Assembly (NCBI GenBank): GCA_028289365.1
Contig: JANQQM010000011.1
Coordinates: forward strand, 1-64,000
Direction: 5' to 3'
DNA from: Salaquimonas sp.
Lineage (GTDB): Bacteria; Pseudomonadota; Alphaproteobacteria; Rhizobiales; Rhizobiaceae
Length of the DNA: 64,000 bases
Shown: piece after piece, positions 9,684 to 18,896 of the stretch
How the letters are laid out: the number at the start of each line of letters is the position of its first letter
Numbering within the stretch: the stretch's first letter is position 1
Position numbers and translations under genes: made by a program
The notes under the pieces: generated by a model
Told to the model about the DNA's origin: nothing
Seen by the model: only the letters and a program-made list of their open reading frames with translations
Database searches by the model: none

Positions 9684-11012
9684 ATGCGCCTGTCCCGATA
9701 CTTTCTTCCGATCCTGAAGGAAACGCCAAAGGAAGCGGAAATCGTTTCTCACCGCCTGATGCTGCGTGCAGGCATGATCAGGCAGCAATCTTCCGGAATC
9801 TATTCCTGGTTGCCATTGGGCAAAAGGGTTCTGGATAAGGTCTGCGAAATTGTTCGCGAAGAACAAGACCGTGCCGGTGCGATCGAAATCCTGATGCCGA
9901 CGATCCAATCAGCCGAACTTTGGCGTGAGAGCAGCCGCTATGATGATTATGGACGGGAGATGCTGCGCATCTCTGACAGGCAGGATCGCGAGATGCTGTT
10001 TGGTCCGACCAATGAGGAAATGGTCACCGACATTTTCAGGGGATACATCCGCTCCTACAAGGAATTGCCGCTAAACCTTTACCATATCCAATGGAAATTT
10101 CGGGACGAGATCAGGCCGCGGTTCGGCACCATGCGTTCACGCGAATTTCTGATGAAGGATGCCTATTCGTTCGACCTTGACGAAGCAGGCGCCCGTGCTT
10201 CCTACAACCGGATGTTCGTTGCCTATTTGCGTACGTTTGATCGACTGGGCCTGAAAGCAATTCCAATGCGGGCAGATACAGGCCCGATCGGTGGCGACCT
10301 AAGCCATGAATTCATCATTCTGGCGGAAACCGGCGAAAGCCAGGTTTTCTGTGACAAGCAGTTTCTTGGCATGGTGGTTCCCGGTGATGACGTAGATTTC
10401 TGGAACGATGCGGCGATGGAAGAAGTTGTATCGAGCTGGACAAAACCCTATGCCGCGACTGACGAAATGCATGAAGAGACTGCCTGGGACAGCCTGGACA
10501 AAAAGGAACGCCTGTCAGCGCGGGGAATTGAGGTTGGCCACATATTCTATTTCGGGACCAAATATTCAAAGCCGATGAACGCAACGGTAACGGGACCGGA
10601 CGGGCGCGAAGCACCCATTCACATGGGTTCCTACGGGATTGGGCCAACACGCCTCGTTCCTGCCTTGATAGAAGCCTTTCATGATGACAACGGAATCATC
10701 TGGCCGAAATCGGTTGCGCCTTTTCAAATTGGGTTGATCAGTATGAAACCTGGCGATCAGGCGGTGGATGCTGCCTGCGAAACCATATATGAGCAATTAC
10801 GAAATGCCGGAATTGATGTACTTTATGACGATACGGATAGTCGTGCAGGCGCAAAATTTGCAACAATGGACTTGATCGGTTTGCCGACACAGATAATCGC
10901 GGGACCGCGTGGGATCGCAAATAACGAGGTTGAACTCAAGGATAGAGCCACCGGTGAACGAATCTCCTTATCGCCGGAAGCGGCAATAAACCGGATAACA
11001 AGTGAAATCTGA
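9684..11012 (+). CDS. proS: proline--tRNA ligase
   Basis: Class II aminoacyl-tRNA synthetase, 442 aa from the ATG at 9684 (GGAATTGA lies upstream; the track's TTG at 9678 is less likely). Motifs include [25 protein letters not shown] near residues 25-45, motif 2 ([23 protein letters not shown]) near 135-160, and [16 protein letters not shown] near 315. The protein is the short alphaproteobacterial form without the INS editing domain of E. coli ProRS (572 aa). lolCE follows with an overlap or a very short gap. Confidence 0.96.
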   Translation: MRLSRYFLPILKETPKEAEIVSHRLMLRAGMIRQQSSGIYSWLPLGKRVLDKVCEIVREEQDRAGAIEILMPTIQSAELWRESSRYDDYGREMLRISDRQDREMLFGPTNEEMVTDIFRGYIRSYKELPLNLYHIQWKFRDEIRPRFGTMRSREFLMKDAYSFDLDEAGARASYNRMFVAYLRTFDRLGLKAIPMRADTGPIGGDLSHEFIILAETGESQVFCDKQFLGMVVPGDDVDFWNDAAMEEVVSSWTKPYAATDEMHEETAWDSLDKKERLSARGIEVGHIFYFGTKYSKPMNATVTGPDGREAPIHMGSYGIGPTRLVPALIEAFHDDNGIIWPKSVAPFQIGLISMKPGDQAVDAACETIYEQLRNAGIDVLYDDTDSRAGAKFATMDLIGLPTQIIAGPRGIANNEVELKDRATGERISLSPEAAINRITSEI

Positions 11013-12336
11013 GCCCGATATGACAATTACGGCAGCCGATACGTCATCTGGTATTGATGCAGCGCGATCTCCGGCCTTACGCACAACAAGGCCCTTTTCC
11101 GCCTTTGAGCGGATGATCGCGGGTAGATACCTCCGTGCGCGGCGCAAGGAAGCGTTTATATCTGTCATCGCCGGATTTTCTTTCATCGGTATCATGCTCG
11201 GCGTTGCAACGCTGATTATCGTGATGGCGGTCATGAACGGATTTCGCGCCGAATTGCTCGATCGCATTCTCGGCCTCAATGGTCATATGGTTGTCCAACC
11301 AATCGATTTTGACTTGACCGATTACGATGAGGTCTCAAAGCGAATTGGTGCGGTTGATGGCGTCAGCCTCTCAGTGCCGCTGATTGAACAGCCGGCCTTG
11401 GTTTCCGGGGTCGGAGCTGGAACCGGCGCAATTGTCCGCGGTATTCGACATGCCGAGCTGGAGCAGGTCAATTCCATCTCGGACAATGTGCTTGAAGGGA
11501 CGCTGGACAACTTCGATACTGCAGAGGGTGTCGCAATCGGGGACGGGCTCGCCCGCAAGCTTGGCCTGCGTATTGGGGATCAGCTGACGGTTATATCACC
11601 GGATGGCGACATCACCCCCTTTGGCACGACGCCGAGGGTTAAGACGTATCCGCTCAACGCGATCTTCAAGATTGGCATGAGTGAATATGATTCCACCTTT
11701 GTATTCATGCCCTTGAGTGAGGCGCAGCTATTTTTCAATTCGGAAAACAAGGTGGGCGTGATCGAGATTTTCCTCGACGACCCGGACGCCGTTCCTGTGC
11801 TGAAAGACAAGGTGGCAGATGCTACTGCACGACCGCACTTCATCGTGGATTGGCGTCAGCGCAACCAGTCCTTCTTTCTTGCCCTGGAAGTCGAACGCAA
11901 TGTCATGTTCATGATCCTAACGCTGATCATCCTGGTTGCGGCGTTGAACATCATTTCCGGTTTGACAATGCTGGTGAAGGACAAGGGCAGGGATATAGCG
12001 ATCCTGCGGACCATGGGCGCCTCCCGCGGGGCAATCATGCGAATATTCATGATTACCGGTTCGGCAATTGGGGTAACCGGCACTGCTGCGGGCGTCCTGA
12101 TTGGCGTTTTGATTTGCACATATATTACTGAAATTCAGCAATTTATCGATCGAATTACCGGCGGGCAGGTATGGGATCCAACAGTTCGGTTCCTGTCGGA
12201 TATTCCTGCACAGATGGATGTTATGGAGACACTTGCAGTTGTTGTCATGGCACTGGGATTGTCGTTTCTTGCAACCTTGTTCCCGGCATGGCGCGCGGCA
12301 AGACTCGATCCGGTCGAGGCACTGAGATATGAATGA
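11002..12336 (+). CDS. lolC: lipoprotein-releasing ABC transporter permease (LolC/E or LolF type)
   Basis: Inner-membrane permease that extracts outer-membrane lipoproteins and passes them to LolA. The 444 aa contain an FtsX/MacB-type layout: a first membrane helix ([30 protein letters not shown], about residues 50-80), a large periplasmic domain, and three C-terminal helices from about residue 300. It ends [15 protein letters not shown], the classic tail of this family. A single gene serves where E. coli has lolC and lolE. The GTG start overlaps proS by 11 bases; the ATG at 11020 is an alternative. It overlaps lolD by 8 bases. Confidence 0.93.
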   Translation: MKSEPDMTITAADTSSGIDAARSPALRTTRPFSAFERMIAGRYLRARRKEAFISVIAGFSFIGIMLGVATLIIVMAVMNGFRAELLDRILGLNGHMVVQPIDFDLTDYDEVSKRIGAVDGVSLSVPLIEQPALVSGVGAGTGAIVRGIRHAELEQVNSISDNVLEGTLDNFDTAEGVAIGDGLARKLGLRIGDQLTVISPDGDITPFGTTPRVKTYPLNAIFKIGMSEYDSTFVFMPLSEAQLFFNSENKVGVIEIFLDDPDAVPVLKDKVADATARPHFIVDWRQRNQSFFLALEVERNVMFMILTLIILVAALNIISGLTMLVKDKGRDIAILRTMGASRGAIMRIFMITGSAIGVTGTAAGVLIGVLICTYITEIQQFIDRITGGQVWDPTVRFLSDIPAQMDVMETLAVVVMALGLSFLATLFPAWRAARLDPVEALRYE

Positions 12337-13027
12337 CGAACCGGATAATGTGATCCTCAAGCTCTCCCATGTGCGCCGGGTCTATAGCGAGGGCGAGCGC
12401 GACCTCGTCGTATTGGAGAGTTGCGATTTCAGTTTGAAGCGCGGCGAGCTTGTTGCCCTGGTGGCGCCATCGGGAACCGGCAAGTCCACGCTCTTGCATC
12501 TGGCCGGCCTGTTGGAGAAACCTGATTCAGGGGAGGTGCATGTAAGTGGCCTGGCCACGAGAGGTATGCCGGACATCAAGCGCACCGCTCTGCGGCGGGA
12601 CGAAATTGGTTTTGTCTATCAGTTTCACCATTTGCTGCCGGAATTCACGGCAACGGAAAATCTCGTCCTGCCGCAAATGATACGTGGCATATCCAAGAGC
12701 GAAGCCAAAAAGCGGGCAGGGGAGCTGCTGGAGTTCATGCGAATTTCCGAGCGCGGCGAACATCGTCCGGCTGAACTCTCCGGCGGGGAACAACAACGCG
12801 TGGCTATTGCGCGGGCGGTAGCAAATGCGCCCAATATACTGCTGGCTGACGAGCCGACAGGAAACCTCGACCCCGACACGTCGTTGCATGTGTTCCATGC
12901 GCTGGAAACGCTTGTACGGTCTGCCGGACTGGCTGCACTGCTGGCGACTCATAACCACGACCTTGCCAGACGGGCGGATCGCTGCGTCACCTTGGATCAT
13001 GGCCGCGTTGTAGCGCTAGACCTTTAG
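12329..13027 (+). CDS. lolD: lipoprotein-releasing ABC transporter ATP-binding protein
   Basis: ATPase of the Lol exporter, 232 aa. Walker A is [18 protein letters not shown] near residues 48-60, the signature is [15 protein letters not shown] near 150, Walker B is [12 protein letters not shown] near 172, and the H-loop is ATHNH near 210. The Q-loop region reads [18 protein letters not shown]. The start overlaps the permease gene by 8 bases, so the pair is translationally coupled. It is followed by a 380-base region that holds a separately regulated small gene. Confidence 0.96.
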   Translation: MNDEPDNVILKLSHVRRVYSEGERDLVVLESCDFSLKRGELVALVAPSGTGKSTLLHLAGLLEKPDSGEVHVSGLATRGMPDIKRTALRRDEIGFVYQFHHLLPEFTATENLVLPQMIRGISKSEAKKRAGELLEFMRISERGEHRPAELSGGEQQRVAIARAVANAPNILLADEPTGNLDPDTSLHVFHALETLVRSAGLAALLATHNHDLARRADRCVTLDHGRVVALDL

Positions 13028-13052
13028 AAATCATGGATCAGAAGCTGCCGAC

Positions 13053-13058
13053 TTGACA
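13053..13058 (+). promoter_or_regulatory. -35 element of the small-peptide promoter
   Basis: A perfect TTGACA lies 26 bases after the lolD stop. The expected -10 position, 17 bases downstream (about 13076, TAAAAA), falls inside the first LexA-type box. A repressor bound there would block RNA polymerase. The -10 match is weak, so the exact start site is inferred. Confidence 0.5.
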
Positions 13059-13070
13059 GAATAACAAATA

Positions 13071-13096
13071 GAACATAAAAAGAACAAATAAGGAAC
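13071..13096 (+). promoter_or_regulatory. tandem LexA-type operators (GAAC-N7-GAAC-N7-GAAC)
   Basis: Three GAAC half-sites occur at 13071, 13082 and 13093, exactly 11 bases apart. They make two overlapping copies of GAAC-N7-GAAC, the direct-repeat LexA operator known from alphaproteobacteria (GTTC-N7-GTTC on the other strand). The first copy, GAACATAAAAAGAAC, has the A-rich spacer usual for these sites. They sit between the TTGACA element and the small ORF at 13129, overlapping the predicted -10 and start region, the position of an SOS repressor site. Confidence 0.72.
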
Positions 13097-13128
13097 AATA
13101 ACTGAATAATTATAGAAAGAGGTGGGAA

Positions 13129-13227
13129 ATGTTCGTTTCATTGCGTGATGTGGCATCCTTGGCAACCATGGGAATTTTTCTGACCAGCCTGTTCATGTGG
13201 GCAGATATTCTTAGAACAATAAGCTAG
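13129..13227 (+). CDS. 32-aa single-span membrane peptide, probably SOS-induced
   Basis: This gene is too short for the ORF track. ATG at 13129 is preceded by AGAGGTGG, an acceptable Shine-Dalgarno sequence 5 bases upstream, and the frame closes at TAG 13225. The product is MFVSLRDVASLATMGIFLTS followed by LFMWADILRTIS: a short charged N-terminus, one hydrophobic helix (about residues 8-24) and a short C-terminal tail. Tandem LexA-type boxes lie 33 bases upstream. By design it recalls Caulobacter SidA, a 29-aa SOS-induced inner-membrane inhibitor of division that acts on FtsW. I cannot show sequence homology. Alternatively it is a leader peptide upstream of dnaE. Confidence 0.65.
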   Translation: MFVSLRDVASLATMGIFLTSLFMWADILRTIS

Positions 13228-13331
13228 TTGGTTCATTGGAAATCCACCAAAAAACGAATTTCTCGTTGAGCAATGATGCGGGTATTTGGGGATAATCCGA
13301 CAAAGGTGTCGAGAACCTATTCTAACGCCGC

Positions 13332-13360
13332 TTGATAACGTCTCTTGTGATGCGCACAAT
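13332..13360 (+). promoter_or_regulatory. candidate dnaE promoter
   Basis: TTGATA (13332) and CACAAT (13355) are spaced by exactly 17 bases and lie 49 bases before the dnaE GTG. A start near 13367 would place the hairpin at 13368-13388 at the very 5' end of the mRNA. The match to consensus is moderate and there is no experimental support. Confidence 0.35.
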
Positions 13361-13367
13361 CAATTCT

Positions 13368-13388
13368 GATCCAGATTGATTCTGGATC
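13368..13388 (+). other. hairpin in the dnaE leader
   Basis: GATCCAGA-TTGAT-TCTGGATC is a perfect 8-bp stem with a 5-base loop. It ends 20 bases before the dnaE GTG and just upstream of its GAGG Shine-Dalgarno sequence. It has no following T-run, so it is not an obvious terminator. It may protect or tune the dnaE mRNA 5' end. Confidence 0.5.
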
Positions 13389-13408
13389 TTGTGAATTGAG
13401 GCGCATCC

Positions 13409-16400
13409 GTGAAAACAAACTCAGACCTTATTGAGAATGATCTGCCGGTTGATGGTTCCGGGCCTGGGTTTGTTCATCTTCATGTTCATTCAGCCTATTC
13501 GCTGCTTGAAGGGGCATTGCCGCTGGCAAGATTGCTGGATCTCGCGGTGGCCGACGATCAGCCCGCTCTGGCAATCACCGATCGCAACAACCTGTTCGGC
13601 GCCCTGGAGTTTTCACAGAAAGCCGCCTCCAAGGGAATTCAACCGATCATGGGTACCAAGCTCGCGATCGATTTTGCCGATGGTGGAGACATCAAATCCC
13701 GTTCCGGTGTGGCGGAGATGGGCTATCTGGTTTTGTTGGCGATGGACGATACCGGTTATTCAAATCTGACCAAGCTGGCCAGTCAAGCTCATCTGGGCCA
13801 TCAGAGATCTGATGAAGAAGCCGGAACCATCTCGGCAAACGGACCACATATAACCGTAGCTGACCTGGCTGAACTCAACCAGGGTCTAATAGTGTTGAGC
13901 GGCGGCGTGGAAGGCCCGATCAACCTACCTGCTGCACTCGGTAACGAAGCTGTAGCGTCCAGCAGGATTGAGGCGCTGGCGAAGATCTTTGGTGATCGGC
14001 TTTACATCGAGATCCAGCGCCATTCGGGGACTGATCCGCAAGCCAGAGCAGAGGATTTTCTGGTATCCTCCGCCTATAATCTTAGTCTCCCCTTGGTTGC
14101 CACCAATCAACCCTACTTTGCCGAGCAGTCCGACTTTGCTGCCCATGATGCCTTGATTGCGATCGCTGAAGGTGTAGTGGTCGAAGCGGATAACCGCAGA
14201 CGCCTGACGGCTGATCACTATTTCAAGACCAGGGCCGAAATGGCGGTATTGTTTGCCGACCTGCCGGAAGCCCTTGAGAATACGGTCGAGATCGCAAGAC
14301 GCTGTCACTTCCGTGCGCTTACCCATGATCCGATCTTGCCACGATTCACCGGGGAAACCGGTGATCCGGATGCAGCTCTTGCTGCCGAGGCGGCTGAACT
14401 TTCACGCCAAGCGAGAGAAGGGCTTACCGAACGACTGAAAGTCTTCGGCATGGCAGCAGGATATGAGGAATCCGATTATGAAGCGAGATTGGAGCTGGAA
14501 CTCTCGATTATTTCCCAGATGGGTTTTCCGGGATATTTCCTGATTGTTGCCGACTTTATCAAATGGGCCAAGGCACGCGACATTCCGGTCGGGCCGGGCA
14601 GGGGATCAGGCGCTGGCTCGCTGGTCGCGTGGTCGTTGACCATTACCGATATCGATCCGATGCTGTTTTCCTTGCTGTTTGAGCGGTTCCTCAATCCCGA
14701 ACGAGTCTCAATGCCGGATTTTGACATCGATTTCTGTCAGGATCGGCGCGATGAGGTCATCCGCTACGTCCAGGAGAAATATGGTCGCGAGCAGGTCGCT
14801 CAGATCATCACTTTCGGAACCTTGCAGGCGCGTGCGGTGCTTCGGGACGTCGGCCGGGTATTGCAGATGCCCTACGGTCAGGTCGACAGGCTGGCCAAGC
14901 AGGTGCCGTCCAACCCCGCCAATCCGGTTACCCTGAAACAGGCAATTGACGACGAACCGCGCCTTCAGGAAGCAGCCCGCGACGAAGACGTTGTCCAGCG
15001 CCTGTTTGACATTTCCACCCGGTTGGAAGGGTTGTACCGGCATGCCTCAACCCATGCTGCCGGAATTGTGATTGGCGACCGGCCGCTACAGCAACTCGTA
15101 CCGCTTTATCGTGACCCCCGTTCGGAAATGCCGGTCACGCAATATTCGATGAAATGGGCTGAAGCCGCAGGCCTGGTAAAGTTTGACTTTCTCGGCCTGA
15201 AAACGCTGACGGTACTTGATAGGGCCGTCAAGTTCGTTGCCGAGCGCAATATCGAGGTAGACCTGGCGACGCTGCCGCTGGACGATGCCGGCACCTATGA
15301 GATGTTGACCCGCGGCGAGACTGTGGGCGTGTTCCAGTTGGAAAGCATGGGCATGCGCAAGGCACTGATCGGCATGAAACCCGATCGCTTTGAAGACATC
15401 ATTGCGCTCGTTGCGCTGTACCGGCCCGGGCCCATGGACAATATTCCAGTCTATAACGCCCGCAAGAATGGTGAGGAGCAGCCGGAATACATCCATGAGA
15501 AGATCCGGCCTGTCCTCGAAGAGACCTATGGGGTCATCATCTACCAGGAACAGGTGATGCAGATTGCGCAGATACTTTCGGGATATTCGCTTGGAGAAGC
15601 CGATCTGTTGCGTCGGGCAATGGGCAAGAAAATTCGCGAGGAAATGGACCAGCAACGCACCCGATTTGTCGATGGTGCGGTAGACCAGGGCCTTTCAAAG
15701 TCGAAAGCAAATGAGATTTTTGATTTGCTGGCGAAATTTGCCGATTACGGGTTCAACAAATCGCATGCGGCTGCCTATGCACTCGTTTCCTACCAGACGG
15801 CTTACGTCAAATCCGAATATCCGGTAGAGTTCCTTGCGGCTTCCATGGAACTGGATATCGGCAATACCGACAAGCTCTCGGTTTTCCGGCTGGAAGCCGA
15901 AAATCTCGGGATTGAGGTCGTGCCACCCTCTGTCCAGACCTCGCAGGTCGGATTCTCGGTTTCGGATGGCAAGATCTACTACGCGCTGGCCGCGATCAAG
16001 GGTGTTGGTGAAGGCGCTGTGCGCCAAATTGTGCAGGACCGGGAGAGCAACGGACCCTATGCCGATTTGACCGATTTCTTCACCCGGATTGATATTCGGC
16101 ATGCCAACAAACGGACACTGGAAAATCTGATTGCGGCCGGTGCCTTGGATTGTTTCGGAGCGCGCCGCGAGCAGTTGATGGCGGGCCTTGATCGTCTTAC
16201 AGGGCATGCAAGCCGTACGGCTCAGGACCGCGATAGTGGACAGAATGACATGTTTTCCGGAAGCGGTTCGGTTCCGGCAATCGTGTTGCCGAATGCCGAA
16301 AGCTGGGCGCCTACAGAACGCTTGAATCGTGAGTTTCAGGCAATCGGATTTTATTTGTCTGCCCATCCGTTGGATGAATATCGCGACGTCATGGAACGCA

Positions 16401-16942
16401 TGCGGGTACAACGCTTTTCGGAGTTTGAAACCTCGGTCAGGGGCGGGGCGACTGCGGGCAGGCTTGCCGGCACTGTAACATCCCGCCAGGAACGGCGGAC
16501 CCGAACCGGCAAGCGCATGGGAATCGTACAATTCTCTGACCCCTCTGGCCAATTCGAAGCCGTCATTTTCGAGGAGGGCCTGGCTCAATTTCGTGATATG
16601 TTGGAAGCCGGAAATTCTGTCGTTGTTCTTGCCGGTGCTGAAATGCGCCCGGAGGGCATTGGCATCCGAATTCAGAGCGTGGATTCGCTGGAAGAACATG
16701 GCAATCGGGAAAGGCGCAATCTGCGCATTTTCCTGCGAGATCAAGAACCCGTTTCGCATCTGACGCCCTTATTGAAACCGGCCCCTTCAAATCGGGATGA
16801 CGGTCGGGTCAGCTTGGTCGTCGTGCAGGATAATGGTGCCCGTGAAATCGAGGTCGAATTGAAGAGCCGGTATGATATCAATTCAAAGATCAAAAGCGCG
16901 ATTAAGGCTGTTCCCGGAATCGTTGATGTCGAATTGGTTTGA
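13409..16942 (+). CDS. dnaE: DNA polymerase III subunit alpha
   Basis: Replicative polymerase catalytic subunit, 1177 aa, GTG start with GAGG about 9 bases upstream. The N-terminal PHP domain opens with FVHLHVHSAYSLLEGALPL (residues 21-40). The polymerase core has GPGRGSGAGSLVAW near 395 and the catalytic aspartates in MPDFDIDFCQDRRDEVI near 435. The OB domain (RLAGTVTSRQERRTRTGKRMGIVQFSD) is near 1020-1045. Length and context identify the replicative DnaE1 rather than the SOS polymerase DnaE2. A LexA-type promoter lies upstream but drives a separate small ORF first. Confidence 0.97.
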   Translation: MKTNSDLIENDLPVDGSGPGFVHLHVHSAYSLLEGALPLARLLDLAVADDQPALAITDRNNLFGALEFSQKAASKGIQPIMGTKLAIDFADGGDIKSRSGVAEMGYLVLLAMDDTGYSNLTKLASQAHLGHQRSDEEAGTISANGPHITVADLAELNQGLIVLSGGVEGPINLPAALGNEAVASSRIEALAKIFGDRLYIEIQRHSGTDPQARAEDFLVSSAYNLSLPLVATNQPYFAEQSDFAAHDALIAIAEGVVVEADNRRRLTADHYFKTRAEMAVLFADLPEALENTVEIARRCHFRALTHDPILPRFTGETGDPDAALAAEAAELSRQAREGLTERLKVFGMAAGYEESDYEARLELELSIISQMGFPGYFLIVADFIKWAKARDIPVGPGRGSGAGSLVAWSLTITDIDPMLFSLLFERFLNPERVSMPDFDIDFCQDRRDEVIRYVQEKYGREQVAQIITFGTLQARAVLRDVGRVLQMPYGQVDRLAKQVPSNPANPVTLKQAIDDEPRLQEAARDEDVVQRLFDISTRLEGLYRHASTHAAGIVIGDRPLQQLVPLYRDPRSEMPVTQYSMKWAEAAGLVKFDFLGLKTLTVLDRAVKFVAERNIEVDLATLPLDDAGTYEMLTRGETVGVFQLESMGMRKALIGMKPDRFEDIIALVALYRPGPMDNIPVYNARKNGEEQPEYIHEKIRPVLEETYGVIIYQEQVMQIAQILSGYSLGEADLLRRAMGKKIREEMDQQRTRFVDGAVDQGLSKSKANEIFDLLAKFADYGFNKSHAAAYALVSYQTAYVKSEYPVEFLAASMELDIGNTDKLSVFRLEAENLGIEVVPPSVQTSQVGFSVSDGKIYYALAAIKGVGEGAVRQIVQDRESNGPYADLTDFFTRIDIRHANKRTLENLIAAGALDCFGARREQLMAGLDRLTGHASRTAQDRDSGQNDMFSGSGSVPAIVLPNAESWAPTERLNREFQAIGFYLSAHPLDEYRDVMERMRVQRFSEFETSVRGGATAGRLAGTVTSRQERRTRTGKRMGIVQFSDPSGQFEAVIFEEGLAQFRDMLEAGNSVVVLAGAEMRPEGIGIRIQSVDSLEEHGNRERRNLRIFLRDQEPVSHLTPLLKPAPSNRDDGRVSLVVVQDNGAREIEVELKSRYDINSKIKSAIKAVPGIVDVELV

Positions 16943-16968
16943 CCCGCATTGCTTTCGAAGGCCAAACA

Positions 16969-17424
16969 ATGATTCGGATCTTTGTTGACGCTGATGCCTG
17001 CCCGGTAAAAGACGAGATCATGCAGGTCGCCATTCGACACGGCCTGGAAGTCTTTTTGGTGTCGAATGGTGGCATTCGGCCAAGCCGGTATCCGGAAGCG
17101 AAATCAATCATTGTTTCAGACGGGGCAGATGCCGCCGACAAGTGGATCGCAGACCAGATCGGACCTGCAGACATTTGTGTCACCGGCGACATTCCATTGG
17201 CTGCGAAGTGTCTTGATGCGGGTGCGCAGGCGCTAAGACACAATGGAGATGCTTTCTCTGCGGCCAATATTGGCAATCAACTTGCCATGCGAGATTTGAT
17301 GGCCGATGTGCGTGCGGCCAACCCGCTGGACAATTCCGGCAGCGGCAGATCATTCTCCAAATCAGACCGGTCGCGCTTCCTCAACGAGCTTGAGCGGGTA
17401 ATACGCAAATCAAGCCCAAAATAG
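16969..17424 (+). CDS. YaiI/YqxD (DUF188) family protein
   Basis: Small cytoplasmic protein, 151 aa, of the UPF0178/DUF188 family, whose function is not established. The family opening IRIFVDADACPVKDEI is at the N-terminus, and SNGGIRPS, the aspartate-rich ADICVTGDIPLAAKCLDAGA and the long C-terminal helix (FLNELERVIRK) follow. The track start at 16939 (TTG overlapping the dnaE stop) is rejected in favour of ATG 16969, which has GAAGG about 7 bases upstream and gives the standard family N-terminus. Confidence 0.88.
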   Translation: MIRIFVDADACPVKDEIMQVAIRHGLEVFLVSNGGIRPSRYPEAKSIIVSDGADAADKWIADQIGPADICVTGDIPLAAKCLDAGAQALRHNGDAFSAANIGNQLAMRDLMADVRAANPLDNSGSGRSFSKSDRSRFLNELERVIRKSSPK

Positions 17425-17438
17425 CTGTACCGCAGCCC

Positions 17439-17467
17439 TTGCATCCTGCCTGCATATACCTTATATG
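17439..17467 (+). promoter_or_regulatory. candidate promoter of rpsB-tsf
   Basis: TTGCAT (17439-17444) and TATATG (17462-17467) are spaced by 17 bases, about 145 bases before the rpsB ATG. A start near 17474 would give a 5' leader of nearly 140 bases, long enough to hold a regulatory structure such as S2 autoregulation. I did not find a clear conserved leader fold. Confidence 0.45.
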
Positions 17468-17611
17468 CGCGCTCATTCCACACGCGGGATAACGCGACTG
17501 GCCCCAGCCTCCAGGTCAACAGACCCCGGCATTGTCAGGTTAGCGATCCGGTGACTTGCACTTGCAGTTCATTCCCCGCGGAGGTTCAACCGGTAAAGGA
17601 GAAACCCTACC

Positions 17612-18883
17612 ATGGCATTGCCAGACTTTTCCATGCGCCAGCTGCTTGAGGCTGGTTGTCACTTCGGCCACCAGACACATCGGTGGAATCCGAAAATGGC
17701 CAAATACATATTTGGCTCAAGAAACTCCATTCATATTCTCGACCTTGCCCAGACGGTTCCCCTGCTGCATCAGGCCCTGAAAGTCGTTTCAGATACCGTT
17801 GCAGGCGGCGGGCGCGTGCTGTTTGTCGGAACAAAACGTCAGGCTTCCGAGATCATTGCCGACAGCGCCAAGCGCTCGGCCCAGTATTACGTCAACGCCC
17901 GCTGGCTTGGTGGAATGCTGACAAACTGGCAGACGATCTCCAACTCAATCAAGCGCCTGCGCCAGGTAACCGAGATGCTGGAAGGCGGTGAAGCGGAGGC
18001 CTTGACCAAGAAAGAACGCCTCATGCTCGACCGCGAGCGCAACAAGCTTGAGCGCGCACTTGGCGGCATCAAGGATATGGGTGGCACGCCCGACTTGTTG
18101 TTCATCGTCGATACCAACAAGGAATCGATTGCGGTGCAGGAAGCACGCAAATTGAAAATTCCGGTTGTTGCGGTTCTTGATTCAAACTGCGATCCCGATT
18201 CAGTCGATTATCCGATCCCCGGTAATGACGATGCTGCACGTGCGATCTCGCTTTATTGCGAATTGATGGCCAAGGCAGCGATCGACGGCATTGCGCGTCA
18301 GCAGGGCTCCATGGGTGTTGATCTCGGTGCCTCGGAAGATATTCCGATGGCAGAACCAGCACTCGACACCGAAACAGCCGCAGAGACCCCGGAAGCGGTG
18401 GTCGAAGAGGTCGTGGTTGTAGAGACCGAGCCTGTTGAGGAAGCGCCTGCACCAGAACCGGCAGCCGCTGAAGAAGCCGCAGAGGCCGAGCCTGCCGCGG
18501 AAGAACCGAAGGCCGAGCCTGCCGCGAAAGAACCGAAGGCCGAGCCTGCCGCGAAAGAACCGAAGGCCGCCGAAGAGCCCAAGGCTGAAGCAAAAGAGAA
18601 AAAAGAAAAGAAAAAGCCTGCCAAGAAGGAAGAAGCTGCCGAGGATGATGCTCCTTTATTTACAGCACCTGACGGTGAGGCAGACGACCTGAAGAAGATT
18701 ACGGGCGTTGGACCGGTGCTTGAAGAGAAATTGCACAAGCTTGGTATCACGCAATTCAGTCAGATCGCTGCCTTCACGGCGGATGATATTGCGAAGGTCG
18801 ATGAGAAACTTAATTTCAAGGGCCGAATTGAGCGTGATGGCTGGATCGACCAGGCGGCAAGCCTGGCCAAGGAAGCGGCCTAA
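17612..18883 (+). CDS. rpsB: 30S ribosomal protein S2 with a long C-terminal extension and HhH domain
   Basis: Small-subunit protein S2. Residues 1 to about 240 are a normal S2 ([80 protein letters not shown]). The protein is 423 aa against a usual 250 or so. Residues about 245-350 form an acidic then lysine-rich Ala/Glu/Pro linker with the repeat AEPAAKEPK. Residues about 358-423 form a helix-hairpin-helix-like domain ([20 protein letters not shown]). The same kind of tail is known to me on ribosomal protein L21 of rhizobia. The Shine-Dalgarno sequence AAAGGAG is 11 bases upstream. tsf follows. Confidence 0.95.
   Translation: MALPDFSMRQLLEAGCHFGHQTHRWNPKMAKYIFGSRNSIHILDLAQTVPLLHQALKVVSDTVAGGGRVLFVGTKRQASEIIADSAKRSAQYYVNARWLGGMLTNWQTISNSIKRLRQVTEMLEGGEAEALTKKERLMLDRERNKLERALGGIKDMGGTPDLLFIVDTNKESIAVQEARKLKIPVVAVLDSNCDPDSVDYPIPGNDDAARAISLYCELMAKAAIDGIARQQGSMGVDLGASEDIPMAEPALDTETAAETPEAVVEEVVVVETEPVEEAPAPEPAAAEEAAEAEPAAEEPKAEPAAKEPKAEPAAKEPKAAEEPKAEAKEKKEKKKPAKKEEAAEDDAPLFTAPDGEADDLKKITGVGPVLEEKLHKLGITQFSQIAAFTADDIAKVDEKLNFKGRIERDGWIDQAASLAKEAA
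18485..18565 (+). repeat. three tandem 27-bp repeats inside rpsB
   Basis: Three consecutive in-frame copies of gccgagcctgccgcgRaagaaccgaag start at 18485, 18512 and 18539. Only one base (g/a) differs between the first and the others. They encode the AEPAA(E/K)EPK units of the S2 linker. Such near-identical copies can change number by slippage, so linker length may vary between strains. Confidence 0.9.
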
Positions 18884-18896
18884 CCAATAAGCATTT

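Noticed and set aside
15695-16759. 354-aa minus-strand ORF inside dnaE
   Set aside because: It is antisense to a strongly conserved polymerase region and its translation resembles no family; long antisense ORFs are common in this codon usage.
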